From: Candidatus Pacearchaeota archaeon
GTDB lineage: Archaea > Nanoarchaeota > Nanoarchaeia > Pacearchaeales > GW2011-AR1
Assembly: GCA_023228245.1 (NCBI GenBank)
Contig: JALOBN010000005.1
Location: 32,490 to 96,489, forward strand
DNA length: 64,000 nucleotides
Direction: 5' to 3'
Positions 40,949 to 49,610 of this stretch are shown piece after piece (position 1 is the first letter of the stretch; each line of letters opens with the position of its first letter). The notes under the pieces were generated by a model. It did not search any database and was not told the origin of the DNA. It was given only the letters and a program-made list of their open reading frames with translations. The position numbers and the translations under genes were made by a program.

Positions 40949-41415
40949 TTTTCTTTCTCGCATTCACATTCGTCGCCGCAACCACATTCTTCTCCTTCAT
41001 GGCAATGACAATGTTCGTGCGAATGTCCCTGAACAGCGTTCATCATGTTAGTCATATCAGCACCGATTTCTTCAAGACTTTTTTCTAATTCATCTTTAAC
41101 CTGTTGAAGTTTATCTCGCTGTTCTTCAATCAATTTTTTTGTGTTTGGAATATTTTTCTTTATGATGTTCCCATTTCCAATATCAACATTAAGTTCTTCA
41201 GAAATTAATTTCGCCTTCACAAAAATTCCTCTTCCCAACGGAGCGTAAATTTCTGCACCAGTTTTACCGACGAGGTCATCAAGTCCGAGTGCGAGAGTAT
41301 TAAGTTCAACAATTCCTCTGTCAATCGATTCAATTTGCTGTTGCAATTCCTGAATCTGTCTCTCGAAAACACTAAATCGATAAATCAATTCCTGTTCGTT
41401 AAATTCTTCTGTCAT
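40945..41415 (-). CDS. pfdA: Prefoldin alpha subunit with Cys/His-rich tail
   Basis: 156 aa. The body is a prefoldin alpha: long coiled coil (FSVFERQIQELQQQIESIDRGIVELN), a double beta-hairpin (GAEIYAPLGRGIFVKAKLI...NVDIGNGNIIKKN) and a second coiled coil. Instead of ending there it has a tail of about 25 residues rich in His and Cys (GHSHEHCHCHEGEECGCGDE...), suited to bind Zn, Ni or Cu. Tip-domain chaperone function is likely conserved. The tail would sit at the free end of a tentacle. Confidence 0.92.
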   Translation of the reverse strand: MTEEFNEQELIYRFSVFERQIQELQQQIESIDRGIVELNTLALGLDDLVGKTGAEIYAPLGRGIFVKAKLISEELNVDIGNGNIIKKNIPNTKKLIEEQRDKLQQVKDELEKSLEEIGADMTNMMNAVQGHSHEHCHCHEGEECGCGDECECEKEN

Positions 41416-41452
41416 AGAAATAGCACTATAATTTCATTTTTAAAAGTTTTGT

Positions 41453-41998
41453 TCAAGCCATCTTGAAAGCTTTTCTGAGAATTCCGCCGAAAATTAAAAC
41501 TGAAATTAAGTAAAGCCAGAACCAATTAATAAATCCAAAAAATATCGGGTCGCCTAAAGCAGTGAATACGTCGGAAAACCATCTGAATAATAAAATTAAT
41601 GGAATCATAGTGATAAAAGAAGATTTCATTGTCAGCGACATAATATCTCCCATAATTTTCATGCTTCGCTTATTTACTTCGAGAGCTTTTTCAGGATTAT
41701 CTTTATATTGCTGAAGTTCTTTGGTTATTTCTTTCTGTTCCGCTTTCATTTCTCTCAAAGTTGTTTGGTCAACTGTAAACTTTTGAATAATTGTCATAAA
41801 CAAAGCAATAATAAAAAAAAGAATTAATGTTCCACCGGTAACATTCCATGAAATTAACGCACCTGCTGTAGGGTCAAGAATTGTATGTGCAGTTTCTTTA
41901 ATTATCGGAATCTGTTCCCAAAGAAAAACAATTCCCAAAGAAATTATTGACAACACAGTCATCAAGAAAAAAAATTTCTGCATTCCCTTATTATCCAT
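41453..41998 (-). CDS. DUF106/EMC3-like membrane insertase
   Basis: 181 aa, three transmembrane helices with a cytosolic coiled coil between TM1 and TM2 (TTLREMKAEQKEITKELQQYKDNPEKALEVNKRSMKIM). It belongs to the archaeal DUF106 branch of the Oxa1/YidC/EMC3/TMCO1 superfamily, which helps insert membrane proteins. It lies directly downstream of secY, the usual archaeal context. The methionine-rich helix MKIMGDIMSLTMKSSF is as in homologues. Confidence 0.92.
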   Translation of the reverse strand: MDNKGMQKFFFLMTVLSIISLGIVFLWEQIPIIKETAHTILDPTAGALISWNVTGGTLILFFIIALFMTIIQKFTVDQTTLREMKAEQKEITKELQQYKDNPEKALEVNKRSMKIMGDIMSLTMKSSFITMIPLILLFRWFSDVFTALGDPIFFGFINWFWLYLISVLIFGGILRKAFKMA

Positions 41999-42026
41999 TT
42001 TAATTTAAATCAATCTTTGTTTTTAA

Positions 42027-43469
42027 TTATTTGCTCATAAATTTTCTGAACGCAGGATTCATATCTGTCTCGTGCTGCTGAGCAATATTTTGATAGAACT
42101 GATAGAAAATCATAATTACTAAAAGAATTGCAGTTCCTGAAATCAACGCACCCATCAAGTTAGTTATCGAAGCTAAAAGTCCAATAGCCATTCCGCCCAT
42201 AACAGTCAGAGGCAGAATATATCTTTCAAGAATACTTTCTAAAACTCTTTCATCTTGTCTGAAACCGGCAACTTGCAAACCTGAAGAAGCAATTTTATGT
42301 GCTTGGGTTTTCGCATCCATTCCCGAAGTTTTAACCCAAAATACAGCGAACACCGTTGATAAGAAAACATAAATTAAAGTGTGAGTCAAACCTTGTAAAA
42401 GATATCTTGGTAAAAATCCTCCTCGAATGGTTAACTCTAAAATATTTGTTGATCCCATCCAAAATGCTAAACCTGAAACTGCACTCCCGTTAGAAAAATG
42501 TCCCATCCATTGAAAGTAAGATGCAAACTTGGCCATTCCAATACATCCGCTTGCGTCTTCAAGTAAACAAGGTGCTGCTGCAGTATCAACTATTCCTGCG
42601 AAAACTTGGAATGAAACAATCAACGCTGCAGTTAAAATAACTGGGATTACCGACGCGTAGAAAAATGAGAGTGGCCACTTAACAGAATAACCTCTTAATC
42701 TTCCGTAAGAAAGTGGGACTTCAACTTTCAAGGATTGTGCCCAAACAACTAGCATAAAGATGATTGCTGTAACAATAATTGCTCCCAAAGCAGAAATTAA
42801 TTCTAAAGGATACCTGTTTATTATCGCTTGAATTATTATGAAAATTTTTCCTGAACACATTGTATTTGAAAAGTCAAGAAGACAATTTTGTCCTTGGGCA
42901 TCAACAAATTGAAGTGCACTAGTTATAAGTTGCCACGACGCACCCGCACCGATAAACAAACTAATACCAGAACCAAATCCCCATTTTCCCATTAGATCAT
43001 CCATATAATAAATTGCAATTCCTCCAAGAACTAATTGGAAAATTAACAAAAAGGCAAATCCTTCTACTGCTTGGAATGCATTCATGAAAACATAAATCAT
43101 TGCTTCAAAAATTATGAAAAAGAATGTCAAGATTTTCTGAACACCCTGGAAAAATTTCTTTCCTTCTGTTGTTGATGTATCAATATTAATAATTCCGCTT
43201 CCAGTTAAAAGTTGCAAAATTACCGACGCCATTACAATTGGTCCGATACCTAATGAAATTATACTTCCAAAACTTGTTCCAAGAATTATTGCAAGATATT
43301 TGAATTGTTCAAGAGAGTTGCTCGAAAGTCCGAAAAGCGGAATGTTTGAAAGAACAAAAAATAAAACTAAAACAACAAGCGTCCATTTCAGTTTAACATT
43401 AAAACTTAATTTCTTTTCCTCCGGGTTTTTTACTTCGGGTATGAAACTGAATATTTTTGTTAAATCCAT
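42027..43469 (-). CDS. secY: Protein translocase subunit SecY
   Basis: 480 aa, 10 transmembrane helices; the channel of the Sec translocon. VPLSYGRLRGYSVKWPLSFFYASVIPVILTAAL and VFWVKTSGMDAKTQAHKIASSGLQVAGFRQDERVLESILERYILPLTVMGG are conserved cytosolic loops C4-C5. Predicted external loops carry two close Cys pairs (NCLLDFSNTMCSG between TM5-6; PCLLEDASGCIG between TM7-8), unusual for SecY. A TATA-like TTTATAAAT near 43570 suggests a separate promoter about 100 nt upstream. Confidence 0.97.
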   Translation of the reverse strand: MDLTKIFSFIPEVKNPEEKKLSFNVKLKWTLVVLVLFFVLSNIPLFGLSSNSLEQFKYLAIILGTSFGSIISLGIGPIVMASVILQLLTGSGIINIDTSTTEGKKFFQGVQKILTFFFIIFEAMIYVFMNAFQAVEGFAFLLIFQLVLGGIAIYYMDDLMGKWGFGSGISLFIGAGASWQLITSALQFVDAQGQNCLLDFSNTMCSGKIFIIIQAIINRYPLELISALGAIIVTAIIFMLVVWAQSLKVEVPLSYGRLRGYSVKWPLSFFYASVIPVILTAALIVSFQVFAGIVDTAAAPCLLEDASGCIGMAKFASYFQWMGHFSNGSAVSGLAFWMGSTNILELTIRGGFLPRYLLQGLTHTLIYVFLSTVFAVFWVKTSGMDAKTQAHKIASSGLQVAGFRQDERVLESILERYILPLTVMGGMAIGLLASITNLMGALISGTAILLVIMIFYQFYQNIAQQHETDMNPAFRKFMSK

Positions 43470-43590
43470 CTTTTAGCTAATAAAAAATAGTTTTTAAAGA
43501 TTAGGATTATTCGTCATAGAATTCTTCGTCTATTAAATTCCATTTTGATTCATTTTTCTAATATATTATTTATAAAACAGAATTTATAAT

Positions 43591-43929
43591 TTAATTTAGA
43601 TATACAAACGCATGGTTGTATCCACGAGTATTTTGTAAACCTCTAAGGTTAGAAATATTATTTTTTGAAGAACCTCTTTGACATCCCAATTCATCTGTTT
43701 CATATTTTGATTCTTGTTGAATTTCAAAATATAATTCATCTACCTTATTATCATAGATAAATTCTTCCCCAAAACGATTACTTAATTCATATTTTCTCTG
43801 TCTCCAATCTCTCTCTTTTTCTTTTTCGATTCTTTGTTCTTCTGAAGATTTTTGGGTTATTTCTTCTTCACTGTCTTTAATTAATAATTCTTCTAACTCT
43901 TTTGCTAAAGAGCGATTATATTTTTCCAT
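43591..43929 (-). CDS. Unrecognised ORF inserted in ribosomal operon, between uL15 and secY
   Basis: 112 aa, strongly charged. The first 60 residues are a probable helix/coiled coil (LAKELEELLIKDSEEEI...RDWRQRKYELSNRFGEEF). The second half is polar (YETDELGCQRGSSKNNISNLRGLQ). No known domain. The start codon overlaps the uL15 stop as TAATG, the same coupling used between ribosomal genes, so translation is likely. It is followed by a 121-bp gap with the secY promoter. Confidence 0.6.
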   Translation of the reverse strand: MEKYNRSLAKELEELLIKDSEEEITQKSSEEQRIEKEKERDWRQRKYELSNRFGEEFIYDNKVDELYFEIQQESKYETDELGCQRGSSKNNISNLRGLQNTRGYNHAFVYLN

Positions 43930-44393
43930 TATTCCTCCGCATCATCACTTTTTTCAGAAATAATTTTTCCGCCAGCCTTCTTAACTTTTTCAATTGCGGA
44001 TTTTGATGCTTCTAAACATGTGATAAATAATTTATTTTTCACGTCGCCAGTTCCAAGAATTTTATAATTTGGCAAACTAATTTCCCATTTGTCCCCAACT
44101 TTCTTTCCGAATGTCTGAAGATTTTTTTCAATTGTGAATAAATTAATTCTTTGTCTCATATCTCTTGCAGTTCCTCTCGATGTAACTCCTTGTTTTCCGA
44201 AATAACTATTTCCATATAAATTCAAAATAAGAGTTTTCTTGTGATCTGCTCGCTTTCCTGTTCCAGCCATTCCGAATCCTCCTCGGTGTCCGCTCTTTTT
44301 GTGACTCTTTCTGTCTCCCCATCCATGAGTTCCTCGTTTATGTCCTTGCATTCTTGATGATTTTGTTCTCTTGTGTGTTTTTACGATTGCCAT
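43929..44393 (-). CDS. rpl15: 50S ribosomal protein uL15
   Basis: 154 aa. KRTKSSRMQGHKRGTHGWGDRKSHKKSGHRGGFGMAG is the glycine-rich archaeal/eukaryotic N-terminus. The C-terminal KLFITCLEASKSAIEKVKKAGGKI is diagnostic. It is normally followed directly by secY; here a 112-aa ORF intervenes, and another 83-aa ORF separates it from uL30. Confidence 0.96.
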   Translation of the reverse strand: MAIVKTHKRTKSSRMQGHKRGTHGWGDRKSHKKSGHRGGFGMAGTGKRADHKKTLILNLYGNSYFGKQGVTSRGTARDMRQRINLFTIEKNLQTFGKKVGDKWEISLPNYKILGTGDVKNKLFITCLEASKSAIEKVKKAGGKIISEKSDDAEE

Positions 44394-44394
44394 T

Positions 44395-44646
44395 TTATAA
44401 TCCTACTGCTAATAATTGTTTATTTAATTCTTGGTACATTGAATCTTTTTGGTTATATTTGCTTCTTATTACTTCTGAAAGTTCTCCGCCCCCGCAATAA
44501 TGATATTCTTTTATTAGAATTTCATTTCCTTTTCTGCAAGCAACATCACATCTATTTCCAATAGGAAAATTATTAACAATTAATTCTTTTTCTTCTCTTC
44601 TTCTTCCGTAAGATTCAATGATTAATTTTCTAAATAAATTTGCCAT
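44395..44646 (-). CDS. Unrecognised ORF inserted between uL30 and uL15
   Basis: 83 aa: LFRKLIIESYGRRREEKELIVNN, GNRCDVACRKGNEILIKEYHYCGGGELSEVIRS and a helical end. Three Cys could bind metal (CDVAC..YHYC) but no known motif is clear. The ATG overlaps the uL30 stop (TAATG) and its stop is 1 nt before uL15. I do not recognise a family. Confidence 0.6.
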   Translation of the reverse strand: MANLFRKLIIESYGRRREEKELIVNNFPIGNRCDVACRKGNEILIKEYHYCGGGELSEVIRSKYNQKDSMYQELNKQLLAVGL

Positions 44647-44993
44647 TATAACATTCTCCCAATTAATTTATCTATTTCCTTTTTGTTATTTCCTAAAACC
44701 CCTTTTTTGATTCCGAAATGAAGTTTAGAATCAATTCCTCTTCGTGGCGGATGAAGTCTGAAAACTTCCTTTGATTTTTGTCCTCGAGCTTCGACAAGTT
44801 TTTTGTACATCTCTGGACTTATTTCTCCGTAAGCAACAAAATTTTCAATTTTCTTTAACATTCCAAGTTGTTCTTTTGTCGGTTTATCGATTACAATGCA
44901 AGTATATTTCTTTTTCAGATTCATTCTTTTCATTGTTTCAATAAAATCTCCGCGAACTTTTACTTGTCCTTTAATTCTAACTATTGCTATCAT
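44646..44993 (-). CDS. rpl30: 50S ribosomal protein uL30
   Basis: 115 aa, shorter than the usual archaeal ~150. IAIVRIKGQVKVRGDFIETMKRMNLKKKYTCIVID, then SKEVFRLHPPRRGIDSKLHFGIKKGVLGNNKKEIDKLIGRML, the archaeal uL30 C-terminal extension. It overlaps uS5 by 4 nt. Confidence 0.95.
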   Translation of the reverse strand: MIAIVRIKGQVKVRGDFIETMKRMNLKKKYTCIVIDKPTKEQLGMLKKIENFVAYGEISPEMYKKLVEARGQKSKEVFRLHPPRRGIDSKLHFGIKKGVLGNNKKEIDKLIGRML

Positions 44994-45772
44994 TGTTTAA
45001 TACCTCTGTTTGTTTTTCTTAAAGCATCAATTGTTGCTTTTGCAAGATTTGCAGTTGTTCTTTGAGTTCCCAATGTTTTGCTGTAAACATCTTTTATTCC
45101 TGCAAGTGATAATATTTTTCTAAGTTCTTTTCCGACGACAAGTCCTGTTCCTTGTGGTGCTGGAATCAAAGTAATTCTGACACTTCCTGATTTTCCTTCA
45201 ACCTTGAATGGAATACTGTGAGGTTCTGAACATGCACAATCAAAACTTGAACAAGCTCTTCTAACTTTTATAAGATTAAGTTTTGCTTGTCTAATTGCTT
45301 TATCTCTTGCTGGCAAAGTTTCTTTTGCTCTTCCAGTTCCAATACCAACATGCCCGTTTCCGTCGCCGATAACTGCAAGTGTTGAGAATGTTGCAACATT
45401 TCCTTCTTTAGTTTTTCTCTGGGTTTGTCTCCAAGCTCTTCTCTTTCCACCACCGAACTTTCCTTTTGATTGTCCAATTGAAATCAAATCTGAATTTGTG
45501 TTAAGTAATAAATCAACAATTTGTTCTTCCAAAATTTTCTTCCCGCCGTCAAGAATCTCGTCGATGTTTTTTATTTTCTTAGCTCTAACTTCTTGTCCCA
45601 ACTTTGTCTTCGGAATCCAAGCAGCCAATGCTCTTTCATTCTCTTCATCTTTTTCTTTTTCTCTGAATGTTCTTTTGTCGACGACAACTTTTAGTTCATT
45701 AACTATTTCTTTTTCTAAAAGTTCTTCTGAAATTTCTTCTTCAGTTCTTGCAGGTTTTTTCTTTTCTACCAT
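44990..45772 (-). CDS. rps5: 30S ribosomal protein uS5
   Basis: 260 aa, longer than usual because of a Glu/Lys-rich N-terminal extension of about 50 residues. Core: WIPKTKLGQEVRAKKIKNIDEIL, RRAWRQTQRKTKEGNVATFSTLAVIGDGNGHVGIGTGRAKE, ITLIPAPQGTGLVVGKELRKILSLAGIKDVYSKTLGTQRTTANLAKATIDAL. Also CSSFDCAC. It follows uL18 by 1 nt. Confidence 0.97.
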   Translation of the reverse strand: MVEKKKPARTEEEISEELLEKEIVNELKVVVDKRTFREKEKDEENERALAAWIPKTKLGQEVRAKKIKNIDEILDGGKKILEEQIVDLLLNTNSDLISIGQSKGKFGGGKRRAWRQTQRKTKEGNVATFSTLAVIGDGNGHVGIGTGRAKETLPARDKAIRQAKLNLIKVRRACSSFDCACSEPHSIPFKVEGKSGSVRITLIPAPQGTGLVVGKELRKILSLAGIKDVYSKTLGTQRTTANLAKATIDALRKTNRGIKQ

Positions 45773-45773
45773 T

Positions 45774-46268
45774 TTATTTTTTATCTATTTTTGATTTAAT
45801 TTCTTTGAATATTTTTGTAAAATCTTTTTTCAAATTTTTCCCTTCTATTCTTTCTTCTTCAGGGAATTTTTCTTTTGCACATTTTATTTTCATTCCTGCG
45901 TCAATAAGTCCTTTGATGAATGCAAAAGTTTTGTTCTTACTGATTGTTCTTATCATTCCCACGTCGACAATTGGTGTTGATAATTTTTTCTTTGCAATTT
46001 CTTTTCCCATTAAAAATCCAGTCAAATACGACGCTGGAACTGATTTCAAACTTCCTTCAAATTCAGCAGGCCATCCGAATTCTTTTAATTTTTTTGAATT
46101 AAATCCGATTTCAATTTTATCTTGAGCTTCGTGACTTGTAACATATTCAGCTACGATATATTTGTTTGTTCTTCTAAATACAACTCTTGGCGTTTCGCCT
46201 TTCAATAATCTAACTCTGTTTGCGTAATCTGTTTTTCCTTCGATTCTTCTTCGTTTTGGTACTCTCAT
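45774..46268 (-). CDS. rpl18: 50S ribosomal protein uL18
   Basis: 164 aa. RRRIEGKTDYANRVRLLKGETPRVVFRRTNKYIVAEYV is the archaeal/eukaryotic uL18 start (5S rRNA-binding), followed by HEAQDKIEIGFNSKKLKEFGWP and GFLMGKEIAKKK. It overlaps eL19 by 4 nt. Confidence 0.96.
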   Translation of the reverse strand: MRVPKRRRIEGKTDYANRVRLLKGETPRVVFRRTNKYIVAEYVTSHEAQDKIEIGFNSKKLKEFGWPAEFEGSLKSVPASYLTGFLMGKEIAKKKLSTPIVDVGMIRTISKNKTFAFIKGLIDAGMKIKCAKEKFPEEERIEGKNLKKDFTKIFKEIKSKIDKK

Positions 46269-46666
46269 TTCTTATTTCCTCCAATATGTTCTCTCATATG
46301 CGACTTGCTTCTAAAGAATTTATTTCTTATCTTCTTTCTTATATCTTTCCTTTCTTTATCTGTCAATTTTGATTTTGATTCTGCGAGATATTTTCTCAAT
46401 TTTCTCGTCATTAAAACATAATTTCTTTTTCTAACATTTACTTTTTTTCTAATGTGTGCAGTTGTTCTTTTTCTTTTCTTATTTACAATTGTTTTTCTTC
46501 CCTTAATATTTTTTATTTTGATTGCTCCGTCTTTATACAAATCTCGAATATCCTGTTTTGTAATTGCTTCTTTTATTTCTTCAAGTCTTGGTTTTACAAA
46601 TGTAATTCTTGATTCTCCGACGCCAAATGTTCGTGCAGCAAGTGATTTTTTCTTTCCCAAATCCAT
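46265..46666 (-). CDS. rpl19e: 50S ribosomal protein eL19
   Basis: 133 aa. KKSLAARTFGVGESRITFVKPRLEEIKEAITKQDIRDLYKDGAIKIKNIKGRK is the eL19 globular part, with a long basic helix at the end (KKIRNKFFRSKSHMREHI). Slightly short. It follows eL32 by 1 nt. Confidence 0.96.
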   Translation of the reverse strand: MDLGKKKSLAARTFGVGESRITFVKPRLEEIKEAITKQDIRDLYKDGAIKIKNIKGRKTIVNKKRKRTTAHIRKKVNVRKRNYVLMTRKLRKYLAESKSKLTDKERKDIRKKIRNKFFRSKSHMREHIGGNKK

Positions 46667-46667
46667 T

Positions 46668-47072
46668 TTATTTTTTACTCTCCTTTTTCATTTTACTTTC
46701 GAGGGATTTTAATTTCTTTTTTACATTCAAGTTTGCAACAATAATTTTTTTCTCTTTTGCAATTTTCAATATTTCGAGTCTTTTTTTGTTTCCAACTTTT
46801 CCTATAATTGCAGATTGTCCTTTTCCAACTTTGATTAATTCTTTAACATTCATTACCATTATCGGTTTTGTATCTTGAATTAAATCTCTTCCTTCCTTCG
46901 CTGTTCTGAATCCAATCATTACTTTTATTGGATATCCTTTCCTTTTCAATCGAACTTTATTATGTCTTCCAGTAGCTCTTCTCCATGTCTGGATTTTTTT
47001 TCTGTTTCTTCCCAATCTTGAACGGAAACTTGTATGTCTTCTCAAAAATGTAGGTAATTTTTTTTCTGTCAT
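46668..47072 (-). CDS. rpl32e: 50S ribosomal protein eL32
   Basis: 134 aa from the start chosen (MTEKKLPTFLRRHTS), 1 nt after the uL6 stop as elsewhere in this operon. An upstream in-frame ATG at 47090 would add six residues inside uL6. FLRRHTSFRSRLGRNRKKIQTWRRATGRHNKVRLKRKGYPIKVMIGFRTAK is the conserved eL32 core. The eukaryotic extra N-terminal domain is absent. Confidence 0.95.
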   Translation of the reverse strand: MTEKKLPTFLRRHTSFRSRLGRNRKKIQTWRRATGRHNKVRLKRKGYPIKVMIGFRTAKEGRDLIQDTKPIMVMNVKELIKVGKGQSAIIGKVGNKKRLEILKIAKEKKIIVANLNVKKKLKSLESKMKKESKK

Positions 47073-47073
47073 T

Positions 47074-47616
47074 TTATATCTGTTCTCCACATTTACTTGT
47101 TATGAAAATTCCGTCTTGGAAAACTCTTCTGTCTTTGTTTGAAATTCTCGTCGCTGTTTCAAGATTCGCCGCGGTTTGTCCTGCAATTTCTATGCTGTTT
47201 GAATTGACTGTTATAATATCCCCGTGGACTTCAACATCTGCCCCATTGATTATTTTTGCTTTTCGTGCAACTTTTTCTCCAAGGAAATTTTTTATTATTG
47301 CTTCTTTTCCTTTTACTTCAACAGTGATTGGGAAGTGGCTGAAACAAACTTTTAATTTGTATTCAAATTTGTCCTGAGCACCTTTAATCATATTATTTAT
47401 GTGTGCGACGATTGTGTAAATTCTTCTTTTTTCTGTCTTAGTTATTTTGTCTCCACCCAAGGTGATTTCATTATTTTTCTTTTCTAAATTTAAACTCCCC
47501 ATATCAAATTTTCTTTCGTTTGTTCCATGTTTTCCTTTTACAATAACTCTTGCTCCGTCTAATTCAATGTCGACTCCTTCTGGGATTTTTATTTTTTCGA
47601 ATATTTGTTTTCTCAT
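47074..47616 (-). CDS. rpl6: 50S ribosomal protein uL6
   Basis: 180 aa. IKIPEGVDIELDGARVIVKGKHGTNERKF is the first repeat, HINNMIKGAQDKFEYKLKVCFSHFPITVEVKGKEAIIKNFLGEK the second. ETATRISNKDRRVFQDGIFI is near the end. It overlaps the inserted 47613-47834 ORF by 4 nt (ATGA). Confidence 0.96.
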   Translation of the reverse strand: MRKQIFEKIKIPEGVDIELDGARVIVKGKHGTNERKFDMGSLNLEKKNNEITLGGDKITKTEKRRIYTIVAHINNMIKGAQDKFEYKLKVCFSHFPITVEVKGKEAIIKNFLGEKVARKAKIINGADVEVHGDIITVNSNSIEIAGQTAANLETATRISNKDRRVFQDGIFITSKCGEQI

Positions 47617-47834
47617 TTTAATATATATTGTAAATATTTTTTTTTAATTGTTCTAGGTAATTGTGCTTGTTGAATATCTACTCCCAACTTAATTGCTTTG
47701 TCTCTTTCAATTTTGTATTCATATCTTCTATTTTCTAATTCTCTTTCTGTCGTTCCCTCTAATTCAGCACATGCTAATTTTAGTCGTGCATCAAATACAT
47801 GAACCCATCCATCCCTTCTAAACGAATTATTCAT
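47613..47834 (-). CDS. Unrecognised ORF inserted between uS8 and uL6
   Basis: 73 aa from MNNSFRRDGW, the start 1 nt after the uS8 stop; an ATG 18 nt upstream lies inside uS8. RDGWVHVFDARLKLACAELEGTTERELENRRYEYKIERDKAI then IQQAQLPRTIKKKYLQYIL. It is largely helical and charged with no known domain. It is coupled to uL6 by an ATGA overlap. In normal archaeal spc operons uS8 is followed directly by uL6. Confidence 0.6.
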   Translation of the reverse strand: MNNSFRRDGWVHVFDARLKLACAELEGTTERELENRRYEYKIERDKAIKLGVDIQQAQLPRTIKKKYLQYILK

Positions 47835-47835
47835 T

Positions 47836-48216
47836 TTAGTAAAAGTATGCAATTAAGCATCCCCCTGTTCCTTCTTGTGTTGCCTCTTCGTGCGTCATTA
47901 ATCCTTTATTTGTTGAGACAATCATTGTTCCGACATTTCTTGCTGGAAGATATCTTCTTTCGTATTTTTCAATTTCGGTTTTTAAAACAGTGAATCTTGG
48001 TTTGATTGCTTTGCAATCCGTCAAATCACCGAGGCTGACTTCAACACTTTTTTCTTTCGTGTTAATTTTATATTTTTTTATTGCACCTTTCTGTTTCATA
48101 ATTTTCAATACTTCAATGAAGACATTTGAAATTCTTGTTATAATTATATCTTCCTTGTTCGCTTTTTTCGCGTTTCTCATCATGTTAAGTGCATCTGCAA
48201 CTATATCGTGTGACAT
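47836..48216 (-). CDS. rps8: 30S ribosomal protein uS8
   Basis: 126 aa from MSHDIVADALNMMRNAKKANKEDIIITRISN, 2 nt after the uS14 stop. The frame is open further upstream into uS14 but those residues are not uS8-like. RYLPARNVGTMIVSTNKGLMTHEEATQEGTGGCLIAYFY is the diagnostic C-terminus. Confidence 0.96.
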   Translation of the reverse strand: MSHDIVADALNMMRNAKKANKEDIIITRISNVFIEVLKIMKQKGAIKKYKINTKEKSVEVSLGDLTDCKAIKPRFTVLKTEIEKYERRYLPARNVGTMIVSTNKGLMTHEEATQEGTGGCLIAYFY

Positions 48217-48218
48217 TT

Positions 48219-48449
48219 TTATGAATATTTTTTGAATCCGATTTCTGTCGCGATTTCTCTGAAACAGTGTCGGCATAAATTTAATCCGTATGATTTTATG
48301 TGTGCCCCAAATCGTCCGCATCTCTCACATTTCTTCGCAGCAATTCCTATTTTTCTATCTTTTGGTTTGTTGTGTTTTATGAATTTGTCCATCTTCGCTG
48401 GCTTGTTTTTCAACTGCTTTAAACTTTTTTTCCAATCACTTGCTGTCAT
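48219..48449 (-). CDS. rps14: 30S ribosomal protein uS14
   Basis: 76 aa, zinc-binding form: [36 protein letters not shown] (CxxC...CxxC). The N-terminal basic extension of about 38 aa makes it longer than minimal archaeal uS14 (about 55 aa). It follows uL5 by 1 nt. Confidence 0.96.
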   Translation of the reverse strand: MTASDWKKSLKQLKNKPAKMDKFIKHNKPKDRKIGIAAKKCERCGRFGAHIKSYGLNLCRHCFREIATEIGFKKYS

Positions 48450-48450
48450 T

Positions 48451-48960
48451 TTATTTTCCTATAAATTCTGTCTGGAAGTTTTCTTCCATAAATTTAATTA
48501 TTTCTTCTCTCGAAATTTTTTGTCTCAAAGGAATTTTTCCTGATTTCATTTTTCTGAGTTTTACTCTTCTTCCCATTCTCTTGAATACAACAGTTACATC
48601 AAGTCCTCGAACACCCAAATCTCTCTGGTATTCCATTCCAGGAATTTCAATGTATTCTTTTATTCCGAATGAAAAATTATTTTCTGAAATTTGTTTTTTT
48701 CTTAATCTGTTTTCAATTGCAGTCAGTAATCTTTTCAAATTATCTTTTGTATCTTTTCTTATTGTAACAACCGCACCAACTTGCAATCCTGGTCTGACTC
48801 CGAATGAAGGAATTCTTTTGCTAGATTTCATTTTTGCAGGAGTTCTATTTGTAACTAACTGCAATAATTTGAAACCTTTTTCTAATTCTTCTGCTGTTCC
48901 ACCTACGCTGAGAACAACTTTTTCAATTCTTATTTTTCTTGTTGCATTTTCTGTTATCAT
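48451..48960 (-). CDS. rpl5: 50S ribosomal protein uL5
   Basis: 169 aa. [58 protein letters not shown] and [31 protein letters not shown] are conserved. It binds 5S rRNA. It overlaps eS4 by 4 nt. Confidence 0.96.
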   Translation of the reverse strand: MITENATRKIRIEKVVLSVGGTAEELEKGFKLLQLVTNRTPAKMKSSKRIPSFGVRPGLQVGAVVTIRKDTKDNLKRLLTAIENRLRKKQISENNFSFGIKEYIEIPGMEYQRDLGVRGLDVTVVFKRMGRRVKLRKMKSGKIPLRQKISREEIIKFMEENFQTEFIGK

Positions 48961-49610
48961 TCTGCCACCACCATAAGTTGATTTATTAAAATATTAATTT
49001 CCTTTTCTTTTGTCTTTACCTTTGCTGTTTTATCTTTCAAATCTAATTTTTCAATGTCACCAGTTTTCCCTGCGTGCTTTCCCGCGAAGACAATTACTTT
49101 TGCTTTTTCTTTCAAAGGAAGAATTTTTTCTATTTTATTTCCCTTAAAATCTATTACAGCTGAATCATTCATATTGCATTTCACGTCAGATAATAAATTT
49201 CTTCCGTCGCCAAAGTTCAATTGTGTTTTCTTTCCTTTCAATATTTTTTTGTTGACAACTTTTATAATTTTTCTTCCAGCTTCATTTTCTTTTATTTCAT
49301 TAAGGTCGAATTTTCCTTTTTCGGTTAATTCAAGTCTGTAACTTTTTTTAGTCGGTAATATCTTCATTGTGTCAAAGAACAAAACAGTATGTTTCTCGTC
49401 GGTAGCAGGTTTTTCGTTTACTAAAACTTGTCTTTCGTGAATCATTGCTTTTACTTCTTTTCTGTTTTCAGCAACTTTCAAAACATCTCTAAGGATTGTC
49501 AGCAACGGCATTCCTTCTTTTGTGTTTGAATTAGGTGAAACTATGTAAGTTGTTCCTTTCTTTTCTACTGGCCATTTTTTTGGTTTTTCTTGTCTTGATA
49601 AGTGACTCAT
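48957..49610 (-). CDS. rps4e: 30S ribosomal protein eS4
   Basis: 217 aa. MSHLSRQEKPKKWPVEKKGTTYIVSPNS...GMPLLTILRDVLKVAENRKEVKAMIHERQVLVNEKPATD includes the S4-like RNA-binding domain. The C-terminus has a KOW motif (IVFAGKHAGKTGDIEKLDL). It overlaps uL24 by 4 nt. Confidence 0.96.
   Translation of the reverse strand: MSHLSRQEKPKKWPVEKKGTTYIVSPNSNTKEGMPLLTILRDVLKVAENRKEVKAMIHERQVLVNEKPATDEKHTVLFFDTMKILPTKKSYRLELTEKGKFDLNEIKENEAGRKIIKVVNKKILKGKKTQLNFGDGRNLLSDVKCNMNDSAVIDFKGNKIEKILPLKEKAKVIVFAGKHAGKTGDIEKLDLKDKTAKVKTKEKEINILINQLMVVAE

Noticed and set aside
43470..43590. Small coding remnant (KNESKWNLIDEEFYDE) between the inserted ORF and secY
   Set aside because: In frame with the inserted ORF but preceded by three stops and only 16 codons long. 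The gap is better explained as the secY promoter/leader.
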